From positions 28,115 through 92,114 of the forward strand of contig RDXE01000030.1 of NCBI GenBank assembly GCA_004292755.1: a stretch of DNA of 64,000 bases, read 5' to 3'. The notes under the pieces were generated by a model. The model saw only the letters and a program-made list of their open reading frames with translations, was not told where the DNA came from and searched no databases. Each line of letters begins with the position of its first letter. Positions within the stretch are counted from its first letter, which is position 1. This document shows positions 43,391 to 53,222 of the stretch, in pieces. This DNA comes from Alphaproteobacteria bacterium. Its GTDB lineage: Bacteria > Pseudomonadota > Alphaproteobacteria > Elsterales > Elsteraceae. A program made the translations under genes and the position numbers.

Positions 43391-44697
43391 GTCGGGGATG
43401 CCACACCAGCAAGGCGCAGGCAGGCACCCGCCATGATCTTGGCCGAGGCGACCATGTCCGCAATCCCGACCCACTCGTCTGGTTGGTGCGCCAACTCGAG
43501 GATACCGGGACCATAGGCCACGCAATCGTGCAATTGCCCGATCCGCGCGATGTGCTTCTGGTCGTAGGTCCCGGGGGAGGCGATGTGCGTGCTGGCGCGG
43601 CCCAACACGGCGGCGATTTCCTCATCCAGCGCGCGAACCACCGGGGCATGGGCGTCGGTCATCACAGGGTGAACGGTCATCAGGTCCCGGATGGAATAGG
43701 CGAAGTGCGGACGCTCCAGCCGCAGCCGCTCCAGAATGTCGATCACCTCCCCGCGCACTTGGTCCAGCGGTTCCTCAATCAGGAACCGGCGGTCGATCAC
43801 CATCCGGCAACTGTCGGCGACACAGGGGGAGGGGAGGCCGTCAAACCCCTCCGGCTGGCCACCATGGAGCGAATTGCAGTTGAGCGTGGAGGCACGCGCA
43901 CCGGGTGGCACCACGGGCATGGCTGTCTCGCGATTGTCGAGCCTGGGCAACAGGTCGCGCTCAAACGCGTCGAGCACGGCACCCATGTGGCGAATCGCCG
44001 ACACGCCAAGGAATGGCATCGATCCGTGGGCGATGCGGCCTTTGGTTTCAATCTCCGCCCACCACACACCGCGATGACCAAGGCACACCCGGTCCGGATT
44101 CAATGGCTCGGGGATGATCACATGGTCCACACGCGGGCGGGAGAAATAGCCGCGCTTGGCAAGGAACGCGACGCCGCCAAAGCCGCCGCTTTCCTCATCA
44201 ACGGTGCCGGAAATCTCAATGGCACCGCAGATCGCGACACCCTCGGCGATGATTGCCTGCGCGGCGATGATGGAGGCCGCCAACCCGCCCTTCATGTCGC
44301 AGGTGCCGCGTCCCCACACCCGACCATCAGACACCTCCGCGCCCCAGGGATCCTTGGTCCAGCCCTGGCCTGCCTCCACCACATCAATGTGACTGTTGAA
44401 GTGGATGGTTGGACCGGGTCGGCCGCTTTCCCAGCGTGCGATGATGTTGGTGCGGGGATAACGATCACTGTCGCCGGGGGTCCCCTCAGCGCGGATATAG
44501 GCAATGGTGAAGCCCAGACGTTCCAGATACCGACCGACCAACTCCGCGCAGGGCGTGTAGGCATCCCCCGGTGGATTGACGGTTGGGATCCGCACCAGAT
44601 CGACCGTGAGGGCGACCAGATCGTCACTCAACGCGTCGACACGTTCGAACACGCGAGTGCGGACGCCAGCGAGCACGGTGGGTGGGCCTTCTGCCAT
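43387..44697 (-). CDS. M20-family metallopeptidase (ArgE/DapE-like)
   Basis: 436 aa. Di-zinc motifs: FNSHIDVVEAG (His, Asp), GRGTCDMKGG (bridging Asp), GTVDEESGGFGG (catalytic Glu plus metal Glu) and the C-terminal AHQPDEW histidine. Contains the dimerisation insertion around residues 190-310. Amide hydrolase of N-acyl amino acids or small peptides; ArgE/DapE assignment not resolved. 3 bp gap to the yajQ end. Confidence 0.91.
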   Translation of the reverse strand: MAEGPPTVLAGVRTRVFERVDALSDDLVALTVDLVRIPTVNPPGDAYTPCAELVGRYLERLGFTIAYIRAEGTPGDSDRYPRTNIIARWESGRPGPTIHFNSHIDVVEAGQGWTKDPWGAEVSDGRVWGRGTCDMKGGLAASIIAAQAIIAEGVAICGAIEISGTVDEESGGFGGVAFLAKRGYFSRPRVDHVIIPEPLNPDRVCLGHRGVWWAEIETKGRIAHGSMPFLGVSAIRHMGAVLDAFERDLLPRLDNRETAMPVVPPGARASTLNCNSLHGGQPEGFDGLPSPCVADSCRMVIDRRFLIEEPLDQVRGEVIDILERLRLERPHFAYSIRDLMTVHPVMTDAHAPVVRALDEEIAAVLGRASTHIASPGTYDQKHIARIGQLHDCVAYGPGILELAHQPDEWVGIADMVASAKIMAGACLRLAGVASPT

Positions 44698-44700
44698 CGG

Positions 44701-45186
44701 TCAGTCCCTGAAGTTGGTGAATTGCAGCGGTTGCTCGATCCCAAGGCCTTTGACGTGTCGAATCGCCGTTTGCAGGTCATCGCGATTTTTGCCGCTCACG
44801 CGCAGCTCATCGCCCTGAATCGCCGCCTGCACTTTGATCTTGGAGTCCTTCAGCGCCTTGACGATTTTCTTCGCCAGTTCGGTCTCGATGCCCTGCTTGA
44901 TCACCACGGTCTGGCGCAGGCTGTTGCCGGTTGCCTTCTCGGGCGGCTTCATGTCCAGGCAGCCGATGTCGAGCTTGCGGCGCGTCAGATGGGCGCGCAG
45001 CAGTTCCTGCACGGTCTTCAGCCGGGTGTCGTCATCGGCCTGAATGGTCATGACCTCGTCCTTGCGCTCAACCGAGCACTTGGTGCCCTTGAAATCGAAG
45101 CGCGTCGCAATCTCGCGGCTCAGATTGCCAAGGGCATTGTCAACTTCGGCAAGGTCGGTCTTGGACACGATGTCAAAACTGGGCAC
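44701..45186 (-). CDS. yajQ: YajQ-family nucleotide-binding protein
   Basis: 161 aa from GTG 45186, which gives the usual start (M)PSFDIVSKTDLAEVDNA; a longer frame to 45294 has no homology. Conserved blocks: TRFDFKGTKCSVERKDE, LDMKPPEKATGNSLRQ and VQAAIQGDELRVSGKNRDDL. YajQ relatives bind RNA or cyclic di-GMP and influence transcription or virulence in some species. Confidence 0.94.
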   Translation of the reverse strand: MPSFDIVSKTDLAEVDNALGNLSREIATRFDFKGTKCSVERKDEVMTIQADDDTRLKTVQELLRAHLTRRKLDIGCLDMKPPEKATGNSLRQTVVIKQGIETELAKKIVKALKDSKIKVQAAIQGDELRVSGKNRDDLQTAIRHVKGLGIEQPLQFTNFRD

Positions 45187-45334
45187 GGGGCGTCGCCTGT
45201 TGAAAACCAGAAAGCCATTCAGCTTTGCGTCAGACCGTCGCGAGTGCAAGCACTGGCGCACGGTCCGGCTGGGCGTTGCGGGGGCCCCTCCCATGCGGAA
45301 ATCGGCGGCTCGGGCGGGCCATCACATCATGCCT

Positions 45335-45363
45335 CTTGAACCGGCTCAGCGGCTTCCCACCTA
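45335..45363 (+). promoter_or_regulatory. RpoH (sigma32)-type heat-shock promoter of hsp20
   Basis: CTTGAA (45335-45340), 15-bp spacer, CCCACCTA (45356-45363). This fits the CTTGAAA-N11-16-CCCCATnT heat-shock pattern with a weaker -10. A start near 45370 would give a ~88-nt leader that exactly contains the thermometer hairpins. Confidence 0.6.
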
Positions 45364-45383
45364 CCAGGATGTCAGGCGCCCAA

Positions 45384-45457
45384 CTGGGGTCTGATACCAG
45401 AACCGGGGCGCGCTACGGCGGCCCCACTGACACAGTTGCTCGTTAGGAGGACTACTC
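45384..45457 (+). promoter_or_regulatory. ROSE-type RNA thermometer in the hsp20 leader
   Basis: Three successive stem-loops directly before the ATG: CTGG/CCAG (45384-45400), GGGGC/GCCCC (45405-45425), and the ribosome-site helix in which TTGCT (45436-45440) faces AGGAG (45445-45449) across a CGTT loop. U-A and C-G pairs flank a G38-G47 opposition. That is the hallmark U[U/C]GCU/AGGA arrangement of ROSE elements, which melt at heat-shock temperature and free the Shine-Dalgarno. The ATG is at 45458. Confidence 0.72.
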
Positions 45458-45946
45458 ATGCGTGCGTTCGACTTGTCGCCGTTGTTCCGTCAAACCGTTG
45501 GCTTCGACCGGCTTGCCTCGCTGATCGACTCCGCACATCGCGTCGAGGATCAAGGCAGCTACCCGCCTTACAACATTGAGAAGCATGGCGAAGATGCCTA
45601 CCGCATCACGCTGGCGGTTGCTGGCTTCGCCGAGCATGAACTGTCGCTGGTGGTGAAGGGCAACAGCCTTGTGGTCTCTGGCAAGCATGACCAGGACCCC
45701 CAGGGCGTACAGTATCTGCACCGCGGCATTGCTGCCCGTGCGTTCGAGCGCCGCTTCGAACTGGCCGACACCGTCAGCGTGGTTGGTGCCCGCCTTGACC
45801 ACGGGCTGTTGTTCATCGAGTTGAAGCGCGTGGTGCCGGAGGCGTTGCGGCCGCGGTTGATCCCGATTGAAGGCATCGCCCGCGCCGGGGCGCCTGGGGC
45901 TCAATCAGGCACCAACCAACCGGTGATTGACGCAGACGCCGCGTAG
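45458..45946 (+). CDS. Small heat-shock protein (Hsp20, IbpA type)
   Basis: 162 aa. Alpha-crystallin domain ~35-135: YPPYNIEKHGEDAYRITLAV, FAEHELSLVVKGNSLVVSG, YLHRGIAARAFERRFELAD and the closing GLLFIELKR with the L-x-I-x-like C-terminal contact (LIPI). The YPPYNIE start is characteristic of the IbpA/ROSE-controlled class in alphaproteobacteria. ATP-independent holdase. AGGAGG ribosome site is buried in the thermometer. Confidence 0.96.
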   Translation: MRAFDLSPLFRQTVGFDRLASLIDSAHRVEDQGSYPPYNIEKHGEDAYRITLAVAGFAEHELSLVVKGNSLVVSGKHDQDPQGVQYLHRGIAARAFERRFELADTVSVVGARLDHGLLFIELKRVVPEALRPRLIPIEGIARAGAPGAQSGTNQPVIDADAA

Positions 45947-45970
45947 CCGGTTCGATCACAGGTACTCTCA

Positions 45971-46000
45971 AACAGCCGCCGGGACCTACCGGCGGCTGTT
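45971..46000 (+). terminator. Terminator of hsp20
   Basis: Perfect 12-bp stem (AACAGCCGCCGG / CCGGCGGCTGTT), 6-nt loop, 25 bp after the stop; a run of six T follows 11 bp later (46012-46017). Confidence 0.85.
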
Positions 46001-46141
46001 CTGCGTTCAAATTTTTTCTCGTTTTGTCTGACGCGTGTGTCTTTCATCACAGTGCTGACCAGAAAAATGGTATAGGCTTTCCGCCGGAGTTGCCGTTGCA
46101 CACGGTTTTTGACGGCGTCTGCCGGAGAGGGGCGGAGCGGA

Positions 46142-47830
46142 ATGGCCAACGAGTTCTATGAGCTGCACATCGCCCGCGACGGCCGGTGGTCGGTCATCGA
46201 ACGTTACGACGCGTCCGACCGAGACGACGCCATTGAAACGGCGAAAATGCACTTCGAGCGGGACGAAGTCGACGGCGTTAAAGTCACCAAGGAACAATAC
46301 GACGAAGCCTCCGGCACCTACCGGCCGCGTACCGTGTTTCGGACCATGAAGCCACGCGCCTCGGGCCCGCCAGCGGGTTATCGCGGTGGCTCCAGCGGTG
46401 ATAGTCTCGGCCATGCCCCGCGCTGGACACCGCCGCCGCCACAAGGTCCGCCGCACGGCGAGTTTGGGGTGCGGCCGAAGGGGATGCTGGGGCCATCCCT
46501 GGCGGTGATCGCCCTTATTTTGGTTGTCATGGGTGGTATCCGGCTGACTCAGATGCAGTTCGCGCCCGGCACCGGTGACATGCAGATGTTCCTGCTGGTT
46601 GTTGGGTCTGCCGTGATGGTGGGCCTTGGTCTTCTCGCAGCCACGGTTGCGCTGAGGCGGATGAACGCCTCCGTGGGTCCGTTGGAGCCGCGCACCAACG
46701 CCGCAGCTGCCGCCCAGCCGCGCCCCTCGATTGTGCCACCGGCGCCGACAGCCCTGCCGCCATCTCTTGCGCAGGACGCCGCCCCCACGGCTGAGCCGAC
46801 AGCGCCCGCGCCGGAGCCCTTGGCAGACGCGCAGGCAGTGGCCCAGCCATCCTCGTCCGCGCCGACGGAGCTGGCGCAGTTCATCCACACATCGCTTGCC
46901 GCCGATCCGCAGGCCGTGCGGCTGATGGAGCATCCGCGTCTGCGCTTCGGGGCCGGCCTGTATGCTCTTGGCGCTGCCGATGCGATGAGTGCGCTGCGCG
47001 CGCCGGGCACTGACCCGGGGCAGCTGCTGGTGCCGGTGCTGATCAGCCTTGGGTTTGCTCCGGCGCGTGCCCAACGCTTTGCCGCCGATGTACCGCTGAT
47101 GCGCGATCCACCGCGCTATGCACAGCTGGTGCAGGCTGGCTCCCGCGCGATGGTGGAGGCTTTGGCCGAACGCCCTCTCGACCCGCCGCTGGGTCGGGCA
47201 CTGGCGGGCTATCAACGCACGGAGCGGCCTGCGGACGCGCTGGTCGTCCTCGCCTCCTGCGCTGTCGAATTGGAAGGGTCGGAGGCCCGCCGCTCGTCGG
47301 TGCGCCGCGCCCATGATCGATTGACGGAGAGTGTTGCCGCTGGACACAGCGGAACCCTGCTCAACGCGGATGTGGATGGGGAGCGGCAGTATAGCTTCAC
47401 CACTGTCGGCGCCGCGCTGGCAAGCGTTGCGGATATCCAGCGTCAAGTCCGGTCGCGCAATCTGGAAACTGGGTCTGAGGACGTGAAGGTGCGGATGACG
47501 CTGGTTACGGGATTGCCGTCGCCAGAAGCACCGGGCATCGCCCCCACCACTGCGCGCTTGATCGCGCGGGCTTTGGCAGCCTCTGCCATGCCGGGGGAAG
47601 TGCTGGTCGGCGACACCGTGGCCGAGGCACTGATCGGCGGGTCCAATGACGGCCTGTCGGATACGACCTTGCTTGGCTCGCGTCGCAGCGTGGTGGTTGA
47701 TGCAGCCATGCCACCGCAGGGGGTTCGTCCGCTGCTGTCCGTGCCGGGTGCGCCAGCACCGGGGATGGCCGAAGGAGCCAACCCCGGTGTGGTGACATCA
47801 GGAGCCGAGGTTACCGCCCCAGCCGTTTGA
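46142..47830 (+). CDS. Uncharacterised membrane protein with Pro/Ala-rich linker
   Basis: 562 aa from ATG 46142, GGAG 8 bp upstream. Residues 1-75 form a compact domain ([32 protein letters not shown]) that looks conserved-protein-like. Two membrane helices follow: [17 protein letters not shown] (about 120-136) and [19 protein letters not shown] (about 148-166). Next is a Pro/Ala-rich linker to ~245, then a helical soluble part. The C-terminal region ([38 protein letters not shown]) faintly recalls the end of class III cyclase domains, where P-G-E-V-L-V occurs, but the metal aspartates are absent. Not recognised as a known family. Its end overlaps the convergent tctA end by 20 bp. Confidence 0.7.
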   Translation: MANEFYELHIARDGRWSVIERYDASDRDDAIETAKMHFERDEVDGVKVTKEQYDEASGTYRPRTVFRTMKPRASGPPAGYRGGSSGDSLGHAPRWTPPPPQGPPHGEFGVRPKGMLGPSLAVIALILVVMGGIRLTQMQFAPGTGDMQMFLLVVGSAVMVGLGLLAATVALRRMNASVGPLEPRTNAAAAAQPRPSIVPPAPTALPPSLAQDAAPTAEPTAPAPEPLADAQAVAQPSSSAPTELAQFIHTSLAADPQAVRLMEHPRLRFGAGLYALGAADAMSALRAPGTDPGQLLVPVLISLGFAPARAQRFAADVPLMRDPPRYAQLVQAGSRAMVEALAERPLDPPLGRALAGYQRTERPADALVVLASCAVELEGSEARRSSVRRAHDRLTESVAAGHSGTLLNADVDGERQYSFTTVGAALASVADIQRQVRSRNLETGSEDVKVRMTLVTGLPSPEAPGIAPTTARLIARALAASAMPGEVLVGDTVAEALIGGSNDGLSDTTLLGSRRSVVVDAAMPPQGVRPLLSVPGAPAPGMAEGANPGVVTSGAEVTAPAV

Positions 47831-49340
47831 TCAGGCGCAGGGCGGGCGGTACCAGCAGCACGGCAGCCGCAATCGCCAGCAGGCTTGCAGCGATTGGCTG
47901 GGTCAGAAACACAGTGGCATCGCCTTGGGAAATGCTCATCGCCCGGCGGAATTGCTGCTCAGCCAATGGCCCGAGGATCAGGCCAACCACAGTCGGGGCG
48001 ACGGGGAAGTCAAACCGGCGCATACCATACCCAACAATGCCAATCACCCAAAGGATGCCAAGGTCGAACAGCGATTGGTTCAGGCTGTAGACCCCAAGGG
48101 TGGCAAACACCAGAATACCGGCATAGAGGTAGGGTTGCGGGATCAGCAGCAGCCGCACCCACACGCCTGCCATCGGCAGGTTCAAAATCAGCAACATGAC
48201 ATTGCCGATGTACAGGCTGGCGATCAGCCCCCAGACTAGGTCCGGACGGGTTTCAAACAACAGCGGTCCGGGCTGCAGGCCGTAGGACTGAAACGCGGCC
48301 AGCATGATCGCTGCCGTGGCCGACGTTGGTAGACCCAGGGCCAGCAGTGGCACCAGCACGCCAGCCGCCGCGGCATTGTTAGCGGCTTCTGGCCCGGCGA
48401 CCCCTTCAATGGCGCCCTTGCCAAATTCCTCCGGATGCTTGGTCAGGCGGCGTTCAGCGAAGTAGGACAGGAACGTTGGCACCTCAGAGCCGCCCGCGGG
48501 CATGGCACCGATGGGAAAGCCAATCGCAGTGCCGCGTAGCCAGGGCTTCCAGGAGCGGCGCCACTCCTCCCGCGTCATCCAAATGGAGCCCTTGAGCGGG
48601 TTGATCGTCTGCTCGCCCCAGCGATAGCGCGAGGCAACGAACAAGGTCTCGCCCACAGCGAACAAACCCACCACGACGATGATCACGCCAATGCCGTCCA
48701 GCAATTGCGGATAGCTGACCAGTCCGAAGGTGCCGTCAGCCGTGATGCCGGGCAGGGTGGTGAAGCGCGCCTGACCCGTTTGCAGGTCAATGCCAATCAA
48801 CCCCAGGCCAAGGCCCAAGAACAGCGCGGCGAGCCCCCGCACAGCCGACGCGCCCAAAAGCGCCGAGACCGTGATGAACGCCAGCACCATCAGAGCGAAA
48901 TACTCAGCCGGGCCGAACAGCAGCGCCAGTTCCACCACGCTGGGGGCCACGAAGGACAAGGCAATGGTGGCCAGCGTGCCAGCTACGAACGACCCGATCG
49001 CAGCCGTGGCAAGAGCCGCCGCACCGCGCCCCTTGCGCGCCATCAAGTTGCCTTCGACGGCAGTGATGATGGTCGCACTCTCCCCTGGTGTGTTCAGCAG
49101 GATGGAGGTGGTGGAGCCGCCATACATGGCCCCGTAATAGATACCCGCAAACATGATGAAGGCGGCCACTGGTTCCAGTTGGAAGGTCAGCGGCAGCAGC
49201 AGTGCGACGGTGAGGGCGGGTCCAATGCCGGGCAACACGCCGATCGCCGTGCCCAAGGTCACACCAATCGCCGCCCACAACAGGTTGATTGGGGTCAGCG
49301 CGACCAGGAAGCCGGTCGCCAGCTGAGACAGCGTTTCCAT
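47811..49340 (-). CDS. tctA: Tripartite tricarboxylate transporter large permease TctA
   Basis: 509 aa with about 12 membrane segments. TctA hallmarks: [40 protein letters not shown] and the mirror motif [20 protein letters not shown]. Third gene of tctC-tctB-tctA. Imports tricarboxylates or other carboxylates bound by the Bug receptor using an ion gradient. Confidence 0.95.
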   Translation of the reverse strand: METLSQLATGFLVALTPINLLWAAIGVTLGTAIGVLPGIGPALTVALLLPLTFQLEPVAAFIMFAGIYYGAMYGGSTTSILLNTPGESATIITAVEGNLMARKGRGAAALATAAIGSFVAGTLATIALSFVAPSVVELALLFGPAEYFALMVLAFITVSALLGASAVRGLAALFLGLGLGLIGIDLQTGQARFTTLPGITADGTFGLVSYPQLLDGIGVIIVVVGLFAVGETLFVASRYRWGEQTINPLKGSIWMTREEWRRSWKPWLRGTAIGFPIGAMPAGGSEVPTFLSYFAERRLTKHPEEFGKGAIEGVAGPEAANNAAAAGVLVPLLALGLPTSATAAIMLAAFQSYGLQPGPLLFETRPDLVWGLIASLYIGNVMLLILNLPMAGVWVRLLLIPQPYLYAGILVFATLGVYSLNQSLFDLGILWVIGIVGYGMRRFDFPVAPTVVGLILGPLAEQQFRRAMSISQGDATVFLTQPIAASLLAIAAAVLLVPPALRLIKRLGR

Positions 49341-49349
49341 GGTTGGTCC

Positions 49350-49880
49350 TCAGCCGATGATCGGCAAGCCAGCGAACACACCGGGCGGTAGGGCCAAGCC
49401 CAACCCCTTGGCGAACGCGACATAGATGACAAGGCACAGGGCAAGGCCGATTCCCAGCATCACGCCAATTCGGCGCGCACCGAACGCCAGGGCGGTGGCG
49501 CTGTACAAGACAGAGCCTGCCAACACAAAGCCGAGCCGTTGAATCAGGATCAGATGCACGATTAGGCCGCCCGCGATCAGGCCGATGGCGCGCCAGTCGG
49601 CACCCGGTGGCCCATCATCGTCCGGCTTTGGTTCCCAGCCCTCGCGCCATGCCTCGACCAGCAGCCACAGGCCGATGACAATCAATCCGCCGCCGATCAG
49701 CGTGGGAAACACCTTCGGGCCGATGCGTGCATGCATCGCCGAAACAGTCATTAAGGTCGTGCCCCACCAAAAGAACAGGCCGAGGGCAGTGACGATCAAG
49801 CCAGCCACCACCTCCGGCCGCCAGCCCGCACGCGGGGGAGTATCCTCCCCCGCACCGGCCGGCAGAGCCGGGTCGGCCAC
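49350..49880 (-). CDS. tctB: Tripartite tricarboxylate transporter small permease TctB
   Basis: 176 aa, four membrane helices: VVAGLIVTALGLFFWW, IGGGLIVIGLWLLVEA, AIGLIAGGLIVHLILI and GVMLGIGLALCLVIYVAFA. Conserved ARIGPKVFP after the first helix. 9 bp before tctA and 1 bp after tctC. Confidence 0.92.
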   Translation of the reverse strand: MADPALPAGAGEDTPPRAGWRPEVVAGLIVTALGLFFWWGTTLMTVSAMHARIGPKVFPTLIGGGLIVIGLWLLVEAWREGWEPKPDDDGPPGADWRAIGLIAGGLIVHLILIQRLGFVLAGSVLYSATALAFGARRIGVMLGIGLALCLVIYVAFAKGLGLALPPGVFAGLPIIG

Positions 49881-49881
49881 G

Positions 49882-50856
49882 CTAGTTCACCAAGCCGATG
49901 GACTTCAGAACCTCGGTCATCCGGCGGTTTTCTTCTTCGATGTAGCGAGCGAAGTCCGCACCGGCGAGATACAGGTTGCCCCAGTTGTTCTTGGTCAGCA
50001 CTTCTTGCCATTGCGGCGTCTTCACCATCGCATCAATGGTGTTCAAGAGGGCCTGGCGCTGGGCATCGGTGATGCCGGGTGCCGCAACCACACCGCGCCA
50101 GTTCGGTACTTCGAGGTCGATCCCTTGCTCCTTGGCCGTGGGCGCGTCGATGCCCGGAAGGCGCTGGGGCGCAAAGATGGCCAGGGCCCGCAGGCGGCCA
50201 GCTGCTACTTGGGCCGAGAACTCACCCCAGCCCGAGATGCCACCGGCGACGTGGTTGCCCAGCAGTGCCGCTTGGGCCTCCCCACCGCCGGCATGGGCGA
50301 CGTAGTTGATCTTGGTCGGGTCGGCCCCTGCCACCTTTGCCAACAGGCCAAGGGTGATGTGGTCCGTACCACCAGCAGACCCGCCCGCCACAGGAACCGC
50401 GCCGGGATTGGCGCGCAGGGCGGCCACAAAGTCAGCCAGGGTGTTGAACCGGCTGCGGGCCGGCGTCACCAACACCTGATACTCGCCCGTCAGCCGCGCG
50501 ATCGGCGTGGTCATCGACAGGTTGACTGGTGTCTTGTTGGTGAGGATCGCCCCCATCATCACAAGACCCGTGGTCATCATCGCGTCCGCGCGACCGCGCT
50601 GGTTGTTCAAGAAATTGGCAAGGCCGATGGTGCCACCAGCACCGCCTTGATTGGTGATCTGCATGGTTGGTGCAATGCCGCTGGCGGCCAGCACCTGCTG
50701 CATGGTGCGCGCCGTCTGATCCCAACCACCACCGGGTGCCGCGGGCACCAGCATGTTGATCGAGGTGACGGTCTGGGCCGCGGCTGGCAGGCCTGCTACG
50801 ACTGCAAGGCCAGCGGAGCCCGCCAGCAGATGGCGACGGGTGATGTTCATGGTCAT
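49882..50856 (-). CDS. tctC: Tripartite tricarboxylate transporter receptor TctC (Bug family)
   Basis: 324 aa from ATG 50856 with GGAGG at 5-bp spacing; 50949 is an unsupported longer start. Twin-arginine-like signal ITRRHLLAGSAGLAVVAGLP, cut after AAAQ. Bug-family motifs: INMLVPAAPGGGWDQTAR and QITNQGGAGGTIGLANFLNN. Periplasmic binder of carboxylates. Confidence 0.93.
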   Translation of the reverse strand: MTMNITRRHLLAGSAGLAVVAGLPAAAQTVTSINMLVPAAPGGGWDQTARTMQQVLAASGIAPTMQITNQGGAGGTIGLANFLNNQRGRADAMMTTGLVMMGAILTNKTPVNLSMTTPIARLTGEYQVLVTPARSRFNTLADFVAALRANPGAVPVAGGSAGGTDHITLGLLAKVAGADPTKINYVAHAGGGEAQAALLGNHVAGGISGWGEFSAQVAAGRLRALAIFAPQRLPGIDAPTAKEQGIDLEVPNWRGVVAAPGITDAQRQALLNTIDAMVKTPQWQEVLTKNNWGNLYLAGADFARYIEEENRRMTEVLKSIGLVN

Positions 50857-51020
50857 GATCCTCCCTCCGATCTGATTTGGTGCGCTGGCGCCATTGACGC
50901 GGCGCTCAGTCGCTCCCCCGCGGCGAACCGTAGCAGAGCGGTTAGGCATCAGACCATACAGGATATGTCAGACTTGTCGGACAGTCGGTTGGTGGGCCGA
51001 TCTGCAGCGCACGACTGGAT

Positions 51021-51047
51021 CGAAACGCTTGGCCTCCAAGCGTTTCG
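51021..51047 (-). terminator. Perfect inverted repeat downstream of the acyl-CoA dehydrogenase gene
   Basis: 12-bp perfect arms (CGAAACGCTTGG / CCAAGCGTTTCG) with a 3-nt loop, 17 bp after the acyl-CoA dehydrogenase stop. No T-run on the minus strand. Probable terminator; the symmetry would also suit an operator for the tct operon, though it lies ~165 bp upstream of tctC. Confidence 0.6.
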
Positions 51048-51064
51048 GCTCCCAGCCCACCACC

Positions 51065-52837
51065 CTACAGGATTGCCTCGTCCAACTCCGCGAGGACGCG
51101 TCCGCCTTCGGTTACCGTGCGGGCCAGTGTGTCAGCGCGCACCAGCACTTGCTCCGCATAGACACGGGCCAGGATGATCTTGGCTTCGGCAAACTGCGGA
51201 TCGCCCTGGCGTTCGGCAAGCAGCCCCTGGGCCGCCAAGGCCGCCCGACCCATCATCCAGCCGCCGACGACGGTACCCACCAAGTCCAGGAAGGCGACGG
51301 CGCCCGCCAGCACGGCGCGCGGATCACTGTCGAAGGTTGTCACCACCCAATCGGTCGCCTCGCCCAGTGCCCGCGCCCCTGTGGCCAGAGCCTCGCCGAT
51401 GATCGGCAGGTCGTCCCCCGGCTGATCGATCAAGCGCCCGGCCAGACCGGTGATCTCCTCCAGCAGCGACCCCATCGCAGCACCACCGTCGCGCGCCACT
51501 TTACGGGCAACCAAGTCGTTGGCTTGGATGCCGTTGGTGCCCTCGTAGATCGGTGCGATGCGCGCATCGCGATAGTGCTGGGCGGCGCCGGTCTCTTCCA
51601 CAAACCCCATACCGCCATGCACTTGAATGCCCATCGAGGCGACATCGACGCCAAGATCGGTGGACCACGCCTTTACGACGGGAATCAGCAAGTCAGCCCG
51701 CGTAGCCGCGGACGGGGTGCCGGTGCGCGCAAGGTCCAGCAGCGTTGCTGCCTCCAGATACAGGGCGCGGGCGGCTTGGATACGGGCCTTTGCCACCGCC
51801 AGCATGCGGGTCACATCGGGGTGATGGATGATTGCCAACCCGTCCTGCTTGCGCCCAACCACCTTGGACTGCACACGGGTCCGGGCGTAGTGGCGGGCGT
51901 GCTGGTAGGCACGCTCTGCCACCCCCACGCCTTGGATGCCAACATTCAGCCGGGCGTTGTTCATCATCAAGAACATGTATTCGATGCCACGATTCTCCTC
52001 GCCGATCAGTTCGGCATAGGCACCTTCCTGGTCACCGAAGGCCATCACGCAGGTGGGTGAGCCATGAATACCAAGTTTATGCTCCAGATTGACTGGGCGG
52101 CAATCATTTCGTTGACCCAAGCTGCCATCCTCATTGACGAGAATCTTGGGCGACACGAACAGCGAGATCCCCTTGATACCCGGCGGCGCCCCCTCCACCC
52201 GAGCCAGAATCATGTGGATCACGTTGTCCGTCATGTCGTGATCGCCGTAGGTGATGTAGATTTTCTGGCCGAACAAGCGGTAGTGACCGTTCTCACGCAC
52301 GGCGCGGGTGCGCAATGCGCCGACGTCTGAGCCGGCCTGCGGTTCAGTCAGCAGCATTGTGCCGGTCCACTCGCCACTGGTCAGCTTGTCCAGATAGCGT
52401 GTCTTTTGTGCCTCGGTGCCCTTGGCGTGCAGCAACTCAATGCCTGCTTGGGTGAGCATCGGGCACAGTGCAAACGCCATGCTGGCGCTTTGCCACAGTT
52501 CCTGGGCGGCAGCGGCCGCCACCATCGGCAACCCCATGCCGCCATGGTCATTCGGGCCAGCAATGCCATTCCAGCCGCCGTCGATGAACTGGCGATAAGC
52601 CTCCCGCCAGCCGGGAGAGGTGAACACCTGCCCGTTCTCAATCCGTGGCGGGTGACGGTCGCCAACACTGTTGAGCGGGGCGATGACGTCAGCTGCAAGG
52701 CGTCCAGCCTCCTCCAGGGCGGCCAGCACATCATCGGCCTCGGCACCGCTGTCGGTAGTCCCCAGGGCTGCTGTCAGATCGACCACATGGCTCAGCAGGA
52801 AGCGCAGATCATCCAGTGGCGGAGCATAGGCAGTCAT
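51065..52837 (-). CDS. Acyl-CoA dehydrogenase, long form (DmdC/AidB-like branch)
   Basis: 590 aa, longer than classical ACADs (~380) by an N-terminal helical extension and a ~120-residue C-terminal domain. Core motifs: MLLTEPQAGSDVGALRTRAV (FAD/substrate loop), KIYITYGDHDMTDN, LGIHGSPTCVMAF and IYEGTNGIQANDL with the catalytic-base glutamate of this subgroup. Members act on long-chain acyl-CoA or methylmercaptopropionyl-CoA. No electron-transfer flavoprotein gene nearby. Confidence 0.92.
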   Translation of the reverse strand: MTAYAPPLDDLRFLLSHVVDLTAALGTTDSGAEADDVLAALEEAGRLAADVIAPLNSVGDRHPPRIENGQVFTSPGWREAYRQFIDGGWNGIAGPNDHGGMGLPMVAAAAAQELWQSASMAFALCPMLTQAGIELLHAKGTEAQKTRYLDKLTSGEWTGTMLLTEPQAGSDVGALRTRAVRENGHYRLFGQKIYITYGDHDMTDNVIHMILARVEGAPPGIKGISLFVSPKILVNEDGSLGQRNDCRPVNLEHKLGIHGSPTCVMAFGDQEGAYAELIGEENRGIEYMFLMMNNARLNVGIQGVGVAERAYQHARHYARTRVQSKVVGRKQDGLAIIHHPDVTRMLAVAKARIQAARALYLEAATLLDLARTGTPSAATRADLLIPVVKAWSTDLGVDVASMGIQVHGGMGFVEETGAAQHYRDARIAPIYEGTNGIQANDLVARKVARDGGAAMGSLLEEITGLAGRLIDQPGDDLPIIGEALATGARALGEATDWVVTTFDSDPRAVLAGAVAFLDLVGTVVGGWMMGRAALAAQGLLAERQGDPQFAEAKIILARVYAEQVLVRADTLARTVTEGGRVLAELDEAIL

Positions 52838-52920
52838 GGCGGCACCCTTCCGGCAAGCATCAATCCGGTGCCACCCTAACGCGCTGCTGGGACCAGCGAC
52901 AACGCTGTGTGATCAGGGGT

Positions 52921-53175
52921 TTATCGCGCGGGCTGCCCTCGGCCAATCTGTCGCAAGGTCCACAGCCCGAGCCCGATCCAAACGATGTTGAGGGCCGTGG
53001 AGGGCCAAGCCGCATTCCAGGCCGAGTTAACCGCCAGTGCTGCAGCGCCAGCCAGGTTGGTCAACTGGTAGGCAGCACCATGGCCGGTCCAAACTCCACG
53101 CGAGACGCAGAAGTAAGCTCCCAGCAGCGCGATCCCGCCTGCCCAACCCGCTACTTCCACCAGAATGTCTACCAC
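52921..53175 (-). CDS. Small membrane protein (CBU_0592-like)
   Basis: 84 aa from GTG 53175, with GGGGGA 8 bp upstream; the longer frame to 53226 overlaps the DoxX stop and begins with charged non-conserved residues. Three hydrophobic segments (VAGWAGGIALLGAYFCVS, AYQLTNLAGAAALAVNSAW, ALNIVWIGLGLWTL) arranged as in the small CBU_0592-type family. Function unknown. Probably co-transcribed with the DoxX-like gene. Confidence 0.7.
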   Translation of the reverse strand: MVDILVEVAGWAGGIALLGAYFCVSRGVWTGHGAAYQLTNLAGAAALAVNSAWNAAWPSTALNIVWIGLGLWTLRQIGRGQPAR

Positions 53176-53222
53176 TGGGGTCCCCCGTCTTGACTGGCTA
53201 CACCCAGTCCGACGGGGTGGCC

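Noticed and set aside
43483..45339. 618-codon plus-strand frame opposite the M20 and yajQ genes
   Set aside because: His/Arg/Gly-rich antisense artefact of high-GC codon bias; the opposite strand encodes two clear enzymes.
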